A stretch of DNA of 64,000 nucleotides, taken from the NCBI GenBank assembly GCA_907165065.1, contig OU015534.1, forward strand, positions 10,795,686 to 10,859,685. Direction: 5' to 3'. The stretch is from Caprimulgus europaeus (lineage: Eukaryota; Chordata; Aves; Caprimulgiformes; Caprimulgidae). Under the pieces are notes generated by a model, which saw only the letters and a list, made by a program, of their open reading frames with translations, was not told where the DNA came from and searched no databases. Shown piece after piece: positions 1 through 28,441 of the stretch. The translations under genes were made by a program, and so were the position numbers. The first letter of the stretch is position 1; each line of letters opens with the position of its first letter.

Positions 1-3000
1 TCAGTATATACATGAGGGCTGGCCAAAAAGCACTCTCTCAAGTCTCTTTACTCCTCCATTTCTCTCCCCTATACCCTGGGGCAGGGCAGAGTGAGCGAGC
101 AGCTGTGTGATGTTTGGCTACCAGCCAAGTTAAACCACAACATTTATGCCACCCACCCCCCAGTTCACAATGACTTAAGTCTTCACCTCTTGTAGATGAC
201 TTTTGCCAACTCCAGCATGTCCCAGGCTAGCTCAAGATTTCCAATTTCATCCTCCTCACTTTCCTGTAAAGACTAGAAATGCATTAAAGATTAAGTGACT
301 TGGTTACATATCACATCAAACAATACCACTAAGTTTCTAAGCAGTGTTGTCAAGAAATAAATTTATTCAATAGGTAAACAGTTTACCATTAGGAGAAAAA
401 GGAGAAGGAAAAAAAAAGGAAAAATAAAATCTAAAAGATTTGATGCAAGAAGAATCTTGCATCAACCAAGACTTTGCCTGCAGTGAAGATGTTTTCAGTG
501 GAACATAAGCTTACATTGTTAGTTGACATGGCCTTAATTTTTTTCCAGAAATAACAGCACACCAAGCATCAATATCATCCCAAGAATAAGATTTTGTTTA
601 AGGTGCTATTTACATGAAGCAAAAGGTAAATAAAGGAGTTGATGTTACACTTCTTTTTTTTTAAATGAGCTTTTGAAGTTCATTAGATAAGTCTGAAGAG
701 AGTCATATTCTATTCAAGGCAGTTGTCTAGCATGCTTAGTACCACACTCTGATATGTTTCAGATTTTTCTAGGCCTCATGACTGCTCTATCAACACAACA
801 CCTCAGATTTAAGCTGCACTACACTTCCCACTAAATTCCCATCCTAATCATGGCTTCCTGGACTGGGTGCATTCAATGTGCACAGTGAGACAATGACAAA
901 ATAAACAGAGAATAAGCTGCTACAAGTAACTAGCTGTGGTGACAAGCTAAAGCAACTCTCCCTGCTGCCTCTACATTTATCAGGCTGCATTACTCATCAG
1001 CAGACTGCAAGCATTTGTTTTGGCATAATTAAACAAGTGCAAGTTTACAGACAGAGCTGAGCAAGATCCTACAACACAGACTATGCACAATGCTGCCCCT
1101 TCCTTACATAACATGGGTTTTCAGAAGTAGTTTCCTACACAGGGCTAAATGAAATACAAGTGAGCTTTTATAAAGATATTAACATGACATTTAGACAAGT
1201 GCTGAACCCTTCCACAAGCACCGATATCAGAGATTCACAATCTCACCTTGTCTTCCACTGCCAATTCATTCTCCTTATCATCTTCAGCTTTATCATTTTC
1301 TTTATCCTCCTCTTCAGATTCTTCTGTTTCTACAAGGAAAATAGAGTAAGAACCCTGGTTGTTCCTACACTTGCTTCACATGGAGTCAGGCAGAATATAT
1401 TATATCCAGCCCTCATCATCCTTCCAGCAACAGGTTTGATGTGTGATTCAAGAGCACAGACACATTAAATTCTCAGCAGCAGCTATCTTGCTGAAAGTGT
1501 TAGACTAAAGTAGTTCCAGGCTACCTTAGTCCTGGTTTGAAGTTTAACTTCATACTATCTAGAACATAAACTTACCTAGAAGCCAGTTCTCACAAATGCA
1601 TTGTGAACTCCCACTGAAGCTGTGGGACCCTGAGCAGCCCTGGAGGTCCTGGTCAGGTGCTGGACTTCATGCTACAGAGAACGAGCATTTTCAGCCAGAT
1701 AGCTGCCGAGCTGCCTACAAACAAGACTCTTTCTGAACTCACGTTCCTCGTGTCAGACATTTAAGTGGCAATGTTATTAATGAGCCTGCTATTGTGTAGC
1801 ACTGATCTGACTTGTGATACTGTGTGGGAGTGTTGCATGATCTACTCTACTGGTAGAAAAGATTTTGGGAAAGTATGCAGTGAAGGAGTACGGCTACTAA
1901 CTTCTGACATGCAAGTCAATCAGCTAAGTCACAAGCTTAATTCCTCCATCAGGAGCACTGACTAATTCCAGAATAACAGGGGGTGGAGACTTACAGAACC
2001 TGTGAGCTCATTAGTCCACCTCCCAGAAAGTACACACCTATCACTGAGAGGGCCAAACCTGTAAGTATGAGGACAGCCTGACCAAAGGTAAAGCAGAAGA
2101 AGTGTTAGGAAGTAAAGTTTTAAGTAACAAAATGAGTCTGGAATGAGACAGCACCAGACCAGGATGTCAAGTGTCCTCACACTAACAGAGTTGGGGGAAG
2201 AAACAAAAGCAGCAGTATGCACACAGAAGCAGCCCTTCCCAGGATGAGGAGTGGACAGCTACTCTTGGTTTATATTCAGTCCCCCAGTCCAGTCCAGACC
2301 CAGTTTGTTAGGCAGCTGCTTCACCACCGAGTGTTTGCTGTGCTCAGCTGTACAAATCCTTTTATCATCCTGAACTATTTAGTCTGAATATTTGCCACTC
2401 CTAAAATAAGGTTCTTCCTGTGAATCCAAGTTTCTGACAAGCAAAGTTTCAATTATCAGCTCATCAATTAACTTGTGCAATAGAAAGCATTGGCCTACTA
2501 AGACCATGCAATACTTCAAACTGTACAAGTTTTACTAGGTTACTTTACTATAACCCTGAAAACAGCTAAAATGAAGCAGGGAAGCAGAATGGCAGGAAGA
2601 GCTATGTAGCTGGAGGACTGTACTAGATGGTAGCAATAAGCCTTCAGGTTCCAGGGCAAATTAAGTTTAGATTTACCAAACAAATTCCCACTTGCAATTA
2701 CCATCCAAAAGCCTCAAATGGAGAGTTCCTTCCCCCCACCAAAAGTTAACTTACTATTTTATTACGTATTTAGCTGTTAACTTCCTGCTACACTGTTTTA
2801 AAATAAAACATTGTTATAACCAGAGTCAACTTGTGTTTCAAGTTATCTGAAGGTTAGTGCAACAAACCCAGAGGCATGCAAGTGAACATCCATTCAGTAT
2901 TCTCCACCAGCCTAGCCATTACTTACACATTTCACAGGGCTGTAAGTTTGCTTTCAAGTAAGATTTGCTTTGCAGTTAGTTAAGCGTTAGTCTAGAGAAA

Positions 3001-6000
3001 CTGGGACTATTCACTATACCTTGAGACTTGGATGTAAAATCCTCCAAGAGCCCCTTTACTGTGCCTTTTCCTTATTCTAAGGCAAACAGAAAATTCTGAA
3101 TGGAACACTTTTTACCCATTGTTAGCCAAATCCATCAAGTCATCCACCCACAAGTACTTTTCTCCTCTCACTGTTACCTTCTCCCTCTTCCAACAGGTCA
3201 TCTTTCTCTTCTTTCTCTACCTTAGCACCTTCGCCCTCTTCCATCAGGTCATCTTTCTTTTCCTCTTTCTCTACCTTAGCAGCTACTTCAGCCTTTTCTT
3301 CTATGTCATTAGATGGCTCTTTGCCCTCTGTGGGCACAGGTTCCTTTGAGGACTCTGTCTCTTTAGATTCATCTGGTTTCTCTTCTGTAGCTGTCTCTAC
3401 TGGCTCTTGTTTCTCCTCCACCTTCTTCTGTTCAGCTGCCTCTGCTTCCCCGTCTGCAGCTTCTTTGTGCTCCACAGCAACTGCTGCCTGTGTTTCTGCT
3501 GTCACTTGTGCTACTGCCTTCTCTTCCACAGCTGCCTCTGCCTGCCCTTCTACAGCCTCTCCCTTTTCCACAGCTGGTTCTTTTTCTGTTGCTTCTGCTG
3601 TCTGCTCTCCTGCCTCTCCCTTCTCTTCCACAGCTGCTTCTCCAGCTTCAGCCTCTTCCACAGCTGCCTTTGCCTCATTGTCTGACACTTCTGTCATTCT
3701 CTCCTTCTCCTCAGCTGCCTCTGCTACCTTGACTTCAGGCACCATCTTCTGCTCTTTTTCCACTACCTTCTCTTCCACAGCTGCATCCTCTTTCACAGCC
3801 TCTTCCACAGCTACCTGTTGCTTCTGCTCTGCTGAAGTTACTTCTTTTTCTGAAGCTGATATCTTCTCTTCAGCCTCTTCAAGTTTTGTGTCTTTTTCAG
3901 CAATTGCTTCTTCTGTCGGTTTTTCTTCTGTGATCTCTTTCATCTCAACATCTTCCTCTTTGATCTCCTTTTCAGATAGTACTGGAGACTCTTCTGGAGA
4001 CTTTTTGGGGTCTTCCTTTTCCCCCATGGCGTTATATACCTGTTCTCTCAACTCCTCCCTTGCTTCTTCTACATGATTGAGGAAGCATAAACATTCCTTC
4101 GAGTTTAGTGATAAAGACATTAATGGGCACTGACAATACCACCCTCAGACCCTCCAGTGTGTTGGTTTGTCATCAGTTTAGATTACATTCCTAAAAGCTC
4201 AATTTTCAAAGCACAAGGAATTGGGACACAACCAACACAGCAGCTTGAACTAAGCAAATCCCTTCCCCTTCCCCTGACTGCATTATTGCAAGCAGCCGCT
4301 CAAGCAGGGTGCAGTTTTGCGCGCCAGCGTTTTTAGTCACAGCTAAGCAAGAGGTGCCAGTGCTTTCATAGTCTGGATTGACAGGAATTCCTGTATTATT
4401 TCCAGCTGCAGGTAGGATCAAATAGTTACTGTTCTTGGACTTTTTACAGAGACTCTGACTCGTCCTACTACAGACACTGTACTGCTACAAGGTTACAAAG
4501 CAGTTCAAGCTGACTGTGAAGCTTAAGAAAGCGAGTTTAAATGCAGTGTTTCAGGACACAGACACCTGGTGCCCCTTTACACATGCTTTCAGTGACTGGT
4601 TTTGTTCAATCTTTAACCTAGAAGACCAAAAACCAGTCCATTCATCCTGTTAAGAGTTTCAACAGAATGATTCAGGCTGCCTAAGATACTGATGGACTGA
4701 ACTTGGATCATTTAAGACAAGAAAACACAGCTTGGTGCCTCCACGACAAGGCAGATGGCTTTACCTACCATCAACAGTTGGTAATGCAGAATCTTCTTCA
4801 GCTTTTTCTGCTTCTTCAACATGCACCCCCTCTAAGGCATTTCCCAGCACACCATTTTCCATTCTAAAGGGAATAAGTTTTATTATTCCTTGACTCTTGT
4901 AATAGCACCACTTTAACTGCACAAACTGCACTGCCATGGTCCATCCCACCCAGCTGTAGTGTAACCTTGTCTATATGAGGACGAAATCTCGTTATCCCAG
5001 GCAGACTCTTAAGCAAATGAGAAACTGTTAGCATACCTTGCCAACTCCAGGAGAGATTTTCCATAGTAAAAAAAAGCTTCTGCACACTCATCCGCTGTCT
5101 CACCATATTTTTTACCCCTACAAAAGTAACAGATAATTATTCACCTGTGCCTACTTCAGATTTCAATACATGAACTTGGAAGCTAAAAATCACTACAAAG
5201 AAATAATCAGTTTCTAGCTCATCTCCCACTGTTTCAAACAAATAATGCATACTCCTCACTTAGCTAAACACAGCTCTCAAACATCCAGCAAAGCAAATTG
5301 ATCTAAAACACAAAGAAGTACCACCCTCAGAGACTGATCAAGGCTAGCAAAGAAGCTGCTAGCAAGTAACACTATCCCATTATTTCCATACTAACATACT
5401 ACAGCAGAGCCATACACTGCAAAATAAAATATCAAATCCCTTTTCCTCCTTAGGGAGCTGCACTGGTGATTACGATCACAAAAGCTGTGTATATTGCACA
5501 GCTACAGTATTGTCCAATGCCTGAGTTCATGTAAGTTCATCCTCTCCTCAATTGTATTATCAGTACAGCAGCACATGCAAGTTAAAAATCTCATCCTTTC
5601 TGGAATAAGCCAAATCAGTATAATCAGGCTGAAAACCAAGCCCTGCAAAAACACACAAAACATTCTGCTACTCACAGTAAGCTCGCAGCTTCCTGGAAGG
5701 CATTAACAGCAGCCGGAATATTTCCCATTACCAAGTGCTTCTGTCCCAAACCCAACAGTTTCTTTGATTCTCCATCCACATCCATACTGGGGAGGGGGAA
5801 AAAAATTAGAAATGAATTAAACATGAGATTCTCTTAGTTTCCATAGTAATCACAAAACATCATATCCAGCTTCCAAAACCCAGGCAGCTTTATAGGAGTG
5901 AGCTGCATATGTTACACTGGTTTGAATTACCAGGTTTTTATTCTAGGGTTTTTTTGGTTGGTTGGGTTTTTTTATTCTGGAACAACTTCTAGTTTTGATG

Positions 6001-7787
6001 ACCAAGGACAGACATGTGAATTTTAACCAACTGCTGCAAGAAGCAGGTATCAGAATCTGATATAACAATGGACAGTAAAGAACATACTTGAATAGTTGCA
6101 CACCAATACAACACTGAGTTCTGTACAACGCTTCACCAGACTCATATACAAATTAAACAAAGAATAAATTTGTGACTTTTCACAGCACAATGCATCTGAG
6201 AAGGACAGATGCAAATCTTAGTTTCAATTCAGTGCATCTCATACACATTCCATACACAAGGAGCTGCCCACAGCGTAGTACAACTACACACCAGTGACAC
6301 ACTTGTACCTCCCCAATGCTTCCCCAGCACTAACTCACAGAGCAAGAAGTTCCTAAACAACAGTTGGTATCTGGGCATTTATTAGTCCTTGAAAGTTTTG
6401 TTGCACTAGATTTATGCAGACTACTGGCGAGCACAAACTTTCAGCATCCACAACATCTGCATCTGTTAAACTTCAAGCCTGACAACCAATTTGAAAGGTG
6501 ACCTCTCCGTTTCACTCAATAACTCCCAGATTTTGTGTACTTTAGTAACTGACAACTCAGACTCCCACCGTACCTGTCTGTCTTGTCTGTGGATGTGGAA
6601 GGAGCTGCCAATTCTTCTTCCATCCTGCAAAGAGAATACTGAATAAGCATTTATAACAGGTCACCCATTTTGTGACAGGAACTGAGCTCTGGGGATGTGA
6701 AATCGGAGCCGGGAGCAGTGCTTGTGTTCAGCCATCCCGAGCCAGTCCCCAGGCCGTTCCACGCTGCTGGCTGTATCCTGGAGAAGCCTGTTGGTTTCTG
6801 TTTTGTTTGTAGTTTGAGTGAAGGACCGAACTACCCAGGTTATCTCGGACTGGCCACGGATCTGCTGCCCCAAAGCCAGGACCGAACACCCACCCCGGCC
6901 AGCCCGCAGCCACCGACCCCCGTGCCCCCCCCACAGCTGACCCACATCCCCGCACAAACCCGCGGCGCAGGAAGAGCCGCAGACGGGACGGCCGGGGGTT
7001 CCGCGCCGCGTTTCCAGTCACAGAACCGGGGCTGTGCCCACGGCCCCCGCCGGGCCGCCTCCCCGCGAAGGGGCACCGGCAGGGCCGAGGCCGCACAGCC
7101 CCCGGCCGCCGCGGGAGGCCGGGGGCGGTGTCGCGGAGCTCACCGGGCGGAACAAAGGCCGGACGAAGCGGGCAGCGGCCACGGCCCCCCCGCCCCTCGC
7201 AGACAATGGGCGCCTTTCCCGCCTTCCCCCAGCCCCGCCCCCCACCATTGGCGCCAAACCCCGACGGCGGCTCCTCACGGGCTGGCGGCCCGGCGTCACG
7301 TGACGCTGCAGGACCACCCACCCGCCGCTCCCCTTCCCCCAACCCGCCCCACGGGCAGGTTCGGCGGCGTCGGCTGCCCCCAACAAAGATGGCAGCGGCC
7401 GCGCAGAGGTCACGTGGTGGCTCCGCGCGAGCCGAGGGGGCCCAGCTGGTGCTGGAGGATCGGGGCGGCACGTACCACCACCGGTGGGGGGAGCGCGGGG
7501 CGAGGGAAGGGGGTGAAGGGGGGCAAGCGCGCCAGCCCGACCAGCACCGCCAGCCCTCCCCTCCCCCCCAAAGGAAATCCTGCCCGCCGCCCCCTACACC
7601 TCCACCCCGTCCGGTCGCCCCGCGGCGCGAAATCGCCCCCCCTCCTCCGCTGCCTGCCCCCTGCCTCCCCCCCCACCTCCCCGACACGCACACACCGTGC
7701 CCGGGGCTGGCCCGCGCGGCCCTACCTAGTCGGGGAGGCCGGTGCGGGCTCAACACAGGGGGGAGCGGCGACGGCGGCGGATTGCAT
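1..7787 (-). CDS. NASP: NASP, nuclear autoantigenic sperm protein (5' part, gene runs off the left edge)
   Basis: Histone chaperone of the SHNi-TPR family that binds H3-H4 and linker H1 in the nucleus and cytosol. Coding exons, read right to left: 7726-7787, 6574-6624, 5676-5786, 5037-5117, 4769-4863, 3178-4068, 1247-1329, 187-263. All junctions are GT/AG and keep one frame, giving 483 codons plus two bases. Exons 3-5 hold the first TPR ([20 protein letters not shown] onward, through SLLELARMENG). Exon 6 is a 297-codon acidic Glu/Ala/Lys region, and exon 8 ([10 protein letters not shown]) opens the next TPR. The remaining TPRs and the nuclear localisation signal lie beyond base 1. The start is uncertain. 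The exon 1 ATG at 7787 has a weak context. The exon 2 ATG (6623-6621) has A at -3 and G at +4, and from there the protein reads [13 protein letters not shown], close to the human DVPAPSTSAD segment. Identification rests on remembered human NASP. Confidence 0.95.
187..263 (-). CDS. NASP: NASP exon 8 (TPR resumes)
   Basis: 77 nt, acceptor TTTACAG|GAAAG, donor AAGAG|GTGAAG. It encodes [19 protein letters not shown] then AKVIYK, matching human [20 protein letters not shown]. This is the last NASP exon inside the window. Confidence 0.96.
264..3177. other. NASP introns 6 and 7
   Basis: Two introns (264-1246 and 1330-3177) separated by exon 7. Apart from splice signals and short A- or T-runs (for example near 408 and 652) I see no repeat or RNA gene. 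Confidence 0.6.
1247..1329 (-). CDS. NASP: NASP exon 7
   Basis: 83 nt, acceptor CTTGTAG|AAACAG, donor ACAAG|GTGAGA. It encodes [17 protein letters not shown] then [10 protein letters not shown]. It matches the human acidic stretch containing EDDKENDKTEE. Confidence 0.95.
3178..4068 (-). CDS. NASP: NASP exon 6, large acidic cassette exon (testis-type isoform)
   Basis: 891 nt (a multiple of 3), acceptor CATGTAG|AAGAAG, donor GAAG|GTAACA. It opens with [19 protein letters not shown], as in human tNASP, then becomes a low-complexity acidic region rich in AAVEEK-like units. This region lies inside a TPR-domain protein and matches the histone H1-binding acidic insert of long NASP. Near its end, two copies of a unit [17 protein letters not shown] lie head to tail at about 3181-3283. 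The antisense strand is also open for about 257 codons because of the biased composition; that is a shadow. Confidence 0.95.
4769..4863 (-). CDS. NASP: NASP exon 5
   Basis: 95 nt, acceptor TTTAG|AATGG, donor GATG|GTAGGT. It encodes [17 protein letters not shown] then an acidic run ending in LPTVD. It ends in phase 1, so it can join exon 6 or exon 7 directly. Confidence 0.96.
5037..5117 (-). CDS. NASP: NASP exon 4 (first TPR)
   Basis: 81 nt, acceptor TGTAG|GGGT, donor GCAAG|GTATGC. It encodes [20 protein letters not shown] then SLLELA. Confidence 0.97.
5676..5786 (-). CDS. NASP: NASP exon 3 (start of first TPR)
   Basis: Acceptor CCCAG|TATGG, donor TACT|GTGAGT. It encodes [19 protein letters not shown] then [17 protein letters not shown], nearly identical to human NASP. 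Confidence 0.97.
6574..6624 (-). CDS. NASP: NASP exon 2
   Basis: Acceptor TTGCAG|GATGG, donor GACAG|GTACGG. It encodes [16 protein letters not shown]. Its ATG has a strong Kozak context and may be the real start. Confidence 0.9.
7200..7425. promoter_or_regulatory. E2F, CCAAT, E-box and YY1-like motif block in NASP intron 1
   Basis: Seen directly: TTTCCCGCC at 7215-7223; TTGGCGCCAAA at 7248-7258 (a palindromic E2F-type site overlapping an inverted CCAAT); palindrome GCGTCACGTGACGC at 7293-7306, containing the CLEAR/USF core GTCACGTGAC; a second GTCACGTG at 7409-7416; and AAGATGGCAGCGGCC at 7386-7400 on the + strand, which resembles YY1. The block lies 400-600 bp inside the gene within the CpG island. 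E2F sites would fit an S-phase histone chaperone; binding is inferred. Confidence 0.5.
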
Positions 7788-7822
7788 AGAAGCTGCTGGA
7801 GACAGGGGCGGCGGCGGCAGAG
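7726..7822 (-). CDS. NASP: NASP exon 1 (5'UTR plus possible first 20 codons)
   Basis: The exon ends ACTAG|GTAGGG at 7726. An ATG at 7787-7785 gives [20 protein letters not shown] and joins in frame to exon 2. The transcript start near 7822 is inferred from the TATA-like TATATA at 7849-7854. It is coding only if the weak-context ATG is used. Confidence 0.65.
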
Positions 7823-7848
7823 TGCAGACCCCTACCCCTCCGGCTGCC

Positions 7849-7854
7849 TATATA
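7849..7854 (-). promoter_or_regulatory. NASP TATA-like box
   Basis: TATATA on the minus strand within GGGTATATAGGCAG. It lies about 60 bp upstream of the exon 1 ATG, so transcription would start near 7822. Confidence 0.5.
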
Positions 7855-7904
7855 CCCCCGAGGACACGCCCCGGCCCGCCTCGCGGCGCGCGCACGCCGC
7901 AGGG

Positions 7905-8107
7905 GGACTACCGCTCCCGGCATGCAGCGCGCCCGCCCGCCGCGGGACACCGGCGCGGCGCCGCGCGGGGCTTGCTGGGAAGTGTAGTCCCGGGAGGGGG
8001 AGCGGCCGCCGCGCGGCCCCCTGGGAAGTGTAGTGCGGGGCGAGCGCCGGGGAACGCAGCCCCACCGGAGGCCGCTGCCGCGCGGCATGCTGGGAAGGGT
8101 AGTCCGC
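7905..8107. promoter_or_regulatory. Array of four ZNF143/THAP11-type (SBS) elements upstream of NASP
   Basis: Four matches to the long SBS element, consensus ACTACAATTCCCAGCATGC: 7905-7930 (forward, ACTACCGCTCCCGGCATGC), 7971-7990, 8019-8037 and 8082-8107 (all reverse). They lie about 50-260 bp upstream of the TATA-like box. The motif family is known to bind ZNF143 and THAP11 with HCFC1 at housekeeping promoters. Occupancy here is inferred. Confidence 0.7.
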
Positions 8108-8739
8108 GCCGCAGGGCCCGGCCCCGCCCCGGCTCCGAACCGCAGCTGGGCGGGCCCCGGGGCGGGGAGAGGGCCGGGGCCTCGCTGCCCCGCTCCCGCC
8201 CCCGCCCCGCGGGAAGGTGGGCACGCTGTGGGGGTGGGCGCCGCGGGGAGACGGGTGTGTCCCCAACGCGGGGGACCGGCCGCGGTGCGGGTCTCGGAGC
8301 GCAAGAAGGACGAGTCGAGCCCTTGCTCTGGTAACGGATCCCGGGGTGCTGCGGCCCGGCCCCACCGTCGCAGGCGGGGCCCCTCAGCACGGCTGGGCGG
8401 GCCGATGCTCACGGCCGCGGTGCCCATCAAACCGCCCCAGCCCAGCCCCTTCTCCGAGGGCTGCCCTTGCCCGGCCTCACCGCTCGGGAGGCACCAGCGC
8501 CCTCGCCCTGGCATCACCTCGACACGCTCCGCCTCAGCCTGCTCAGGGCGGGCATCGGCTCCGGCTCCGCTCACGCAGTCGCTTTTCGGGCAGCGTGTGG
8601 AACCTCCCGGCCCAGGCTGACATGGCCGCTGCGGCTGCGGAGACCTGCAGGAAACTCGCACGGCAGCAGCGAAGCCCTCGGCGGGGACCTGGAGGCTCAT
8701 CGCCCCCTGCGCTCTTTCGGAAGTTCGCCGCCTTCAACT

Positions 8740-10279
8740 GCGCTGCGTTACTCCTTGCAGGGACAGAGCCGGGAACTGCAGGCTTAGACGCAGAATTAAT
8801 CTGCTTTTCTTGGGAATTTACTTACTCTCGTTTAGAGAAGTAACTAGAAAAAGTTAATTGGGGCCTTGACAGTAGGGGGGGGGGGGGGGAAGTCTCAAAG
8901 TCATACGCTGAGCACAGTGTTTATTTAACACATGCAAACAAGCAAGTGGAAAGACATGCATCAAAAGTCACTTTTCTTGGCAGTGTGACTGCTGTAATAT
9001 TCTACATAGCGCCTGCAAAGTACAATTGCTTCCCTACTGATTTACAGTAAGAACCATATTCAAAGTCACCCACGTTTGATTAGAGTAATAAAAAACCGAC
9101 AAGGATTTCATTTCCCTTAGAAGAAAACACCCAGTCTAGTAAAGAATCCTAACCAAGCTGTAATGGCTTTCTGAGGTAAATTCAGCAGGAATTAGAAAAC
9201 ACTTTACTGAAGAAAAGAAATTCTTTAAATTTTACACAAGGATTACAAAAAGTGATAAACAGGTTTGTTCCAGTTCAGCAGCACGCTGTGAGGCCCAGGG
9301 CAGGAAATACTTGAGGAGCCATTACCCTTGAGATGAATATACAGCTTTACTACCTCCTGTAAATGAGGTTATCAAAACTAAAAGAATCTAATTCTTTAAT
9401 TTTGAACTATTTCAATACAGAGGATTATTTTTCTAAGTCTGTGTTTGTTATTGCTACAGGAAAAAATAAAAATAAGTGTTCTTAATTTCACTTACAGTCA
9501 GTTAGGCTTTCTTTATCCAGCAGCAATGAGGAGTCATGCCTATGACTGTCTCTGAATGGCATCAACAGATCTGAAAGAGTTCCTTTGTTTTAAATCCCAG
9601 AGGCCTTTAGAAACTCTGCCTTGCTACCCTGTCTGCACCAAGGCAAGCGAGCATTAATCCTATTTTACAGGTAGAGAAAACCAAAATAAAGTGTTAACAT
9701 TGCTAAGGCCACAGAAGGGATCACCATGTTGGGTACTAACACCTCATGCCCTTGGGACTCCAGATAGTGAGACAATTTATTGAGACTGAAACAAAATAAA
9801 ACCATTGTTAAAGCTAGAGTTCCAGTCCTGCTCAACAGTGTATCAGCACTCAGTAAATCATTCCTTGCCAGGGAGTAACGTGGGGACATGGCAAGTGGGA
9901 AACAGAGGCACGGAAAGGCAAATTACTTGCCCAGTGTTACCTGTAGGTCAGCAGTGGAACAGGAGACAGGACCAGCTCTCCCAAGCATCAGCCCAGGCAG
10001 CAGGCAAAAATGCAACGTTAAAACAGAAGGGGCCCTCTGACAGGTCTTTGCTCGTGCTGTATAGTCAGGAACTAACTCAGTGACCTTACAGAACTCAAAC
10101 TGGACATCTCTGGCAAAGAGGCACCAAGGAACTTTACAGGAAAAGCAGGACGTTTTCCTACAAGACTTGCTAAAAAGTTCTTGAGGATTTTGTGATAGGA
10201 CAGTCAGAGCTATTGCCAGAGCTGAAACCTAGAAAAGCAACAGAGAGGATTACCCTGAAGGCCTGCTCCAGGGTACGCA
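8740..10279. other. NASP-AKR1A1 intergenic region with 15-base G run
   Basis: Contains a run of 15 G at 8875-8889. A minus-strand AATAAA at 8925-8920 lies just upstream of it and could end a long AKR1A1 3'UTR. No gene or mobile element was recognised. Confidence 0.5.
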
Positions 10280-10285
10280 TTTATT
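10280..10285 (-). terminator. Candidate AKR1A1 polyadenylation signal
   Basis: AATAAA on the minus strand about 600 bp past the AKR1A1 stop codon. Another AATAAA at 8925-8920 is a more distant alternative; the sequence alone cannot decide between them. Confidence 0.35.
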
Positions 10286-10889
10286 CTGCTCAAATCTACA
10301 GGCAAATTAGAAGAAAAACAGAATTTTAAGTCCCACAAGTACTCTAGAGTGAACAAAAAGCACTGGGCATGGCTGGTTACTTGGGTTTTAATGAATGGTT
10401 AATGGACCTAGTGCAACCATAGCACATTTCACTTTACTCCCTATATAAAAAATATTAATAAAAATATCAAAGTTGATGGCTGAGCAGTTGTTTAGTCTTA
10501 AAATCCTTTCATGCTTTCACCCTTCCCCCCCCATCCCCCCATGGTAATAAGTAAAGCTTTCCAAACTGTTTCACTGGCAGTAAACCCAAAGTATTGCCCT
10601 AACCTGATACTGACATGCTTGCAACTTGATTTAGACTCTCCTACTCTTTGTCTAATCCATGACAGATTTGATGTTTTCAGGGGCAAGTTTGCAGTCATTG
10701 TAATAAATCCCCAAACTTTGACACAGAAGCTACAGTATCTCCAGAAAGGAGGTCACTTAGAAGCAGTACATTGTAAGTAAACCCACTCAGGAAGGAATGT
10801 TTTACTTGGACAAGTTTTTTGACAAATTGTGGCAACAATTATTTTGTGGAAGGGCATGCATGTTACTCTAACATCTTATTTTCCAGTAG

Positions 10890-28435
<17,546 letters not shown>

Positions 28436-28441
28436 TTTTGC

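Larger units (their letters stand above)
4069..6573. other. NASP introns 2 to 5
   Basis: Intron stretches at 4069-4768, 4864-5036, 5118-5675 and 5787-6573. They have moderate AT content and only short open frames. No mobile element or structured RNA is recognised. Confidence 0.6.
6700..8740. other. CpG island over the NASP promoter and intron 1
   Basis: Dense CpG and C/G runs with many long open frames on both strands. The frames overlap each other in several registers and show no recognisable domain, so I treat them as composition artefacts. Confidence 0.8.

Noticed and set aside
3303-4076. 257-codon Ser/Ala-rich open frame on the + strand
   Set aside because: It is exactly antisense to the NASP acidic exon. 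GAA/GAG/GCT codons read in reverse give Ser/Ala codons without stops.
6697-8334. 545-codon + strand open frame, and long minus-strand frames over the same DNA
   Set aside because: Several frames on both strands are open at once in CpG-island sequence. There is no domain, only Pro/Arg/Gly/Ala composition, and they cross the NASP exon 1 and promoter motifs.
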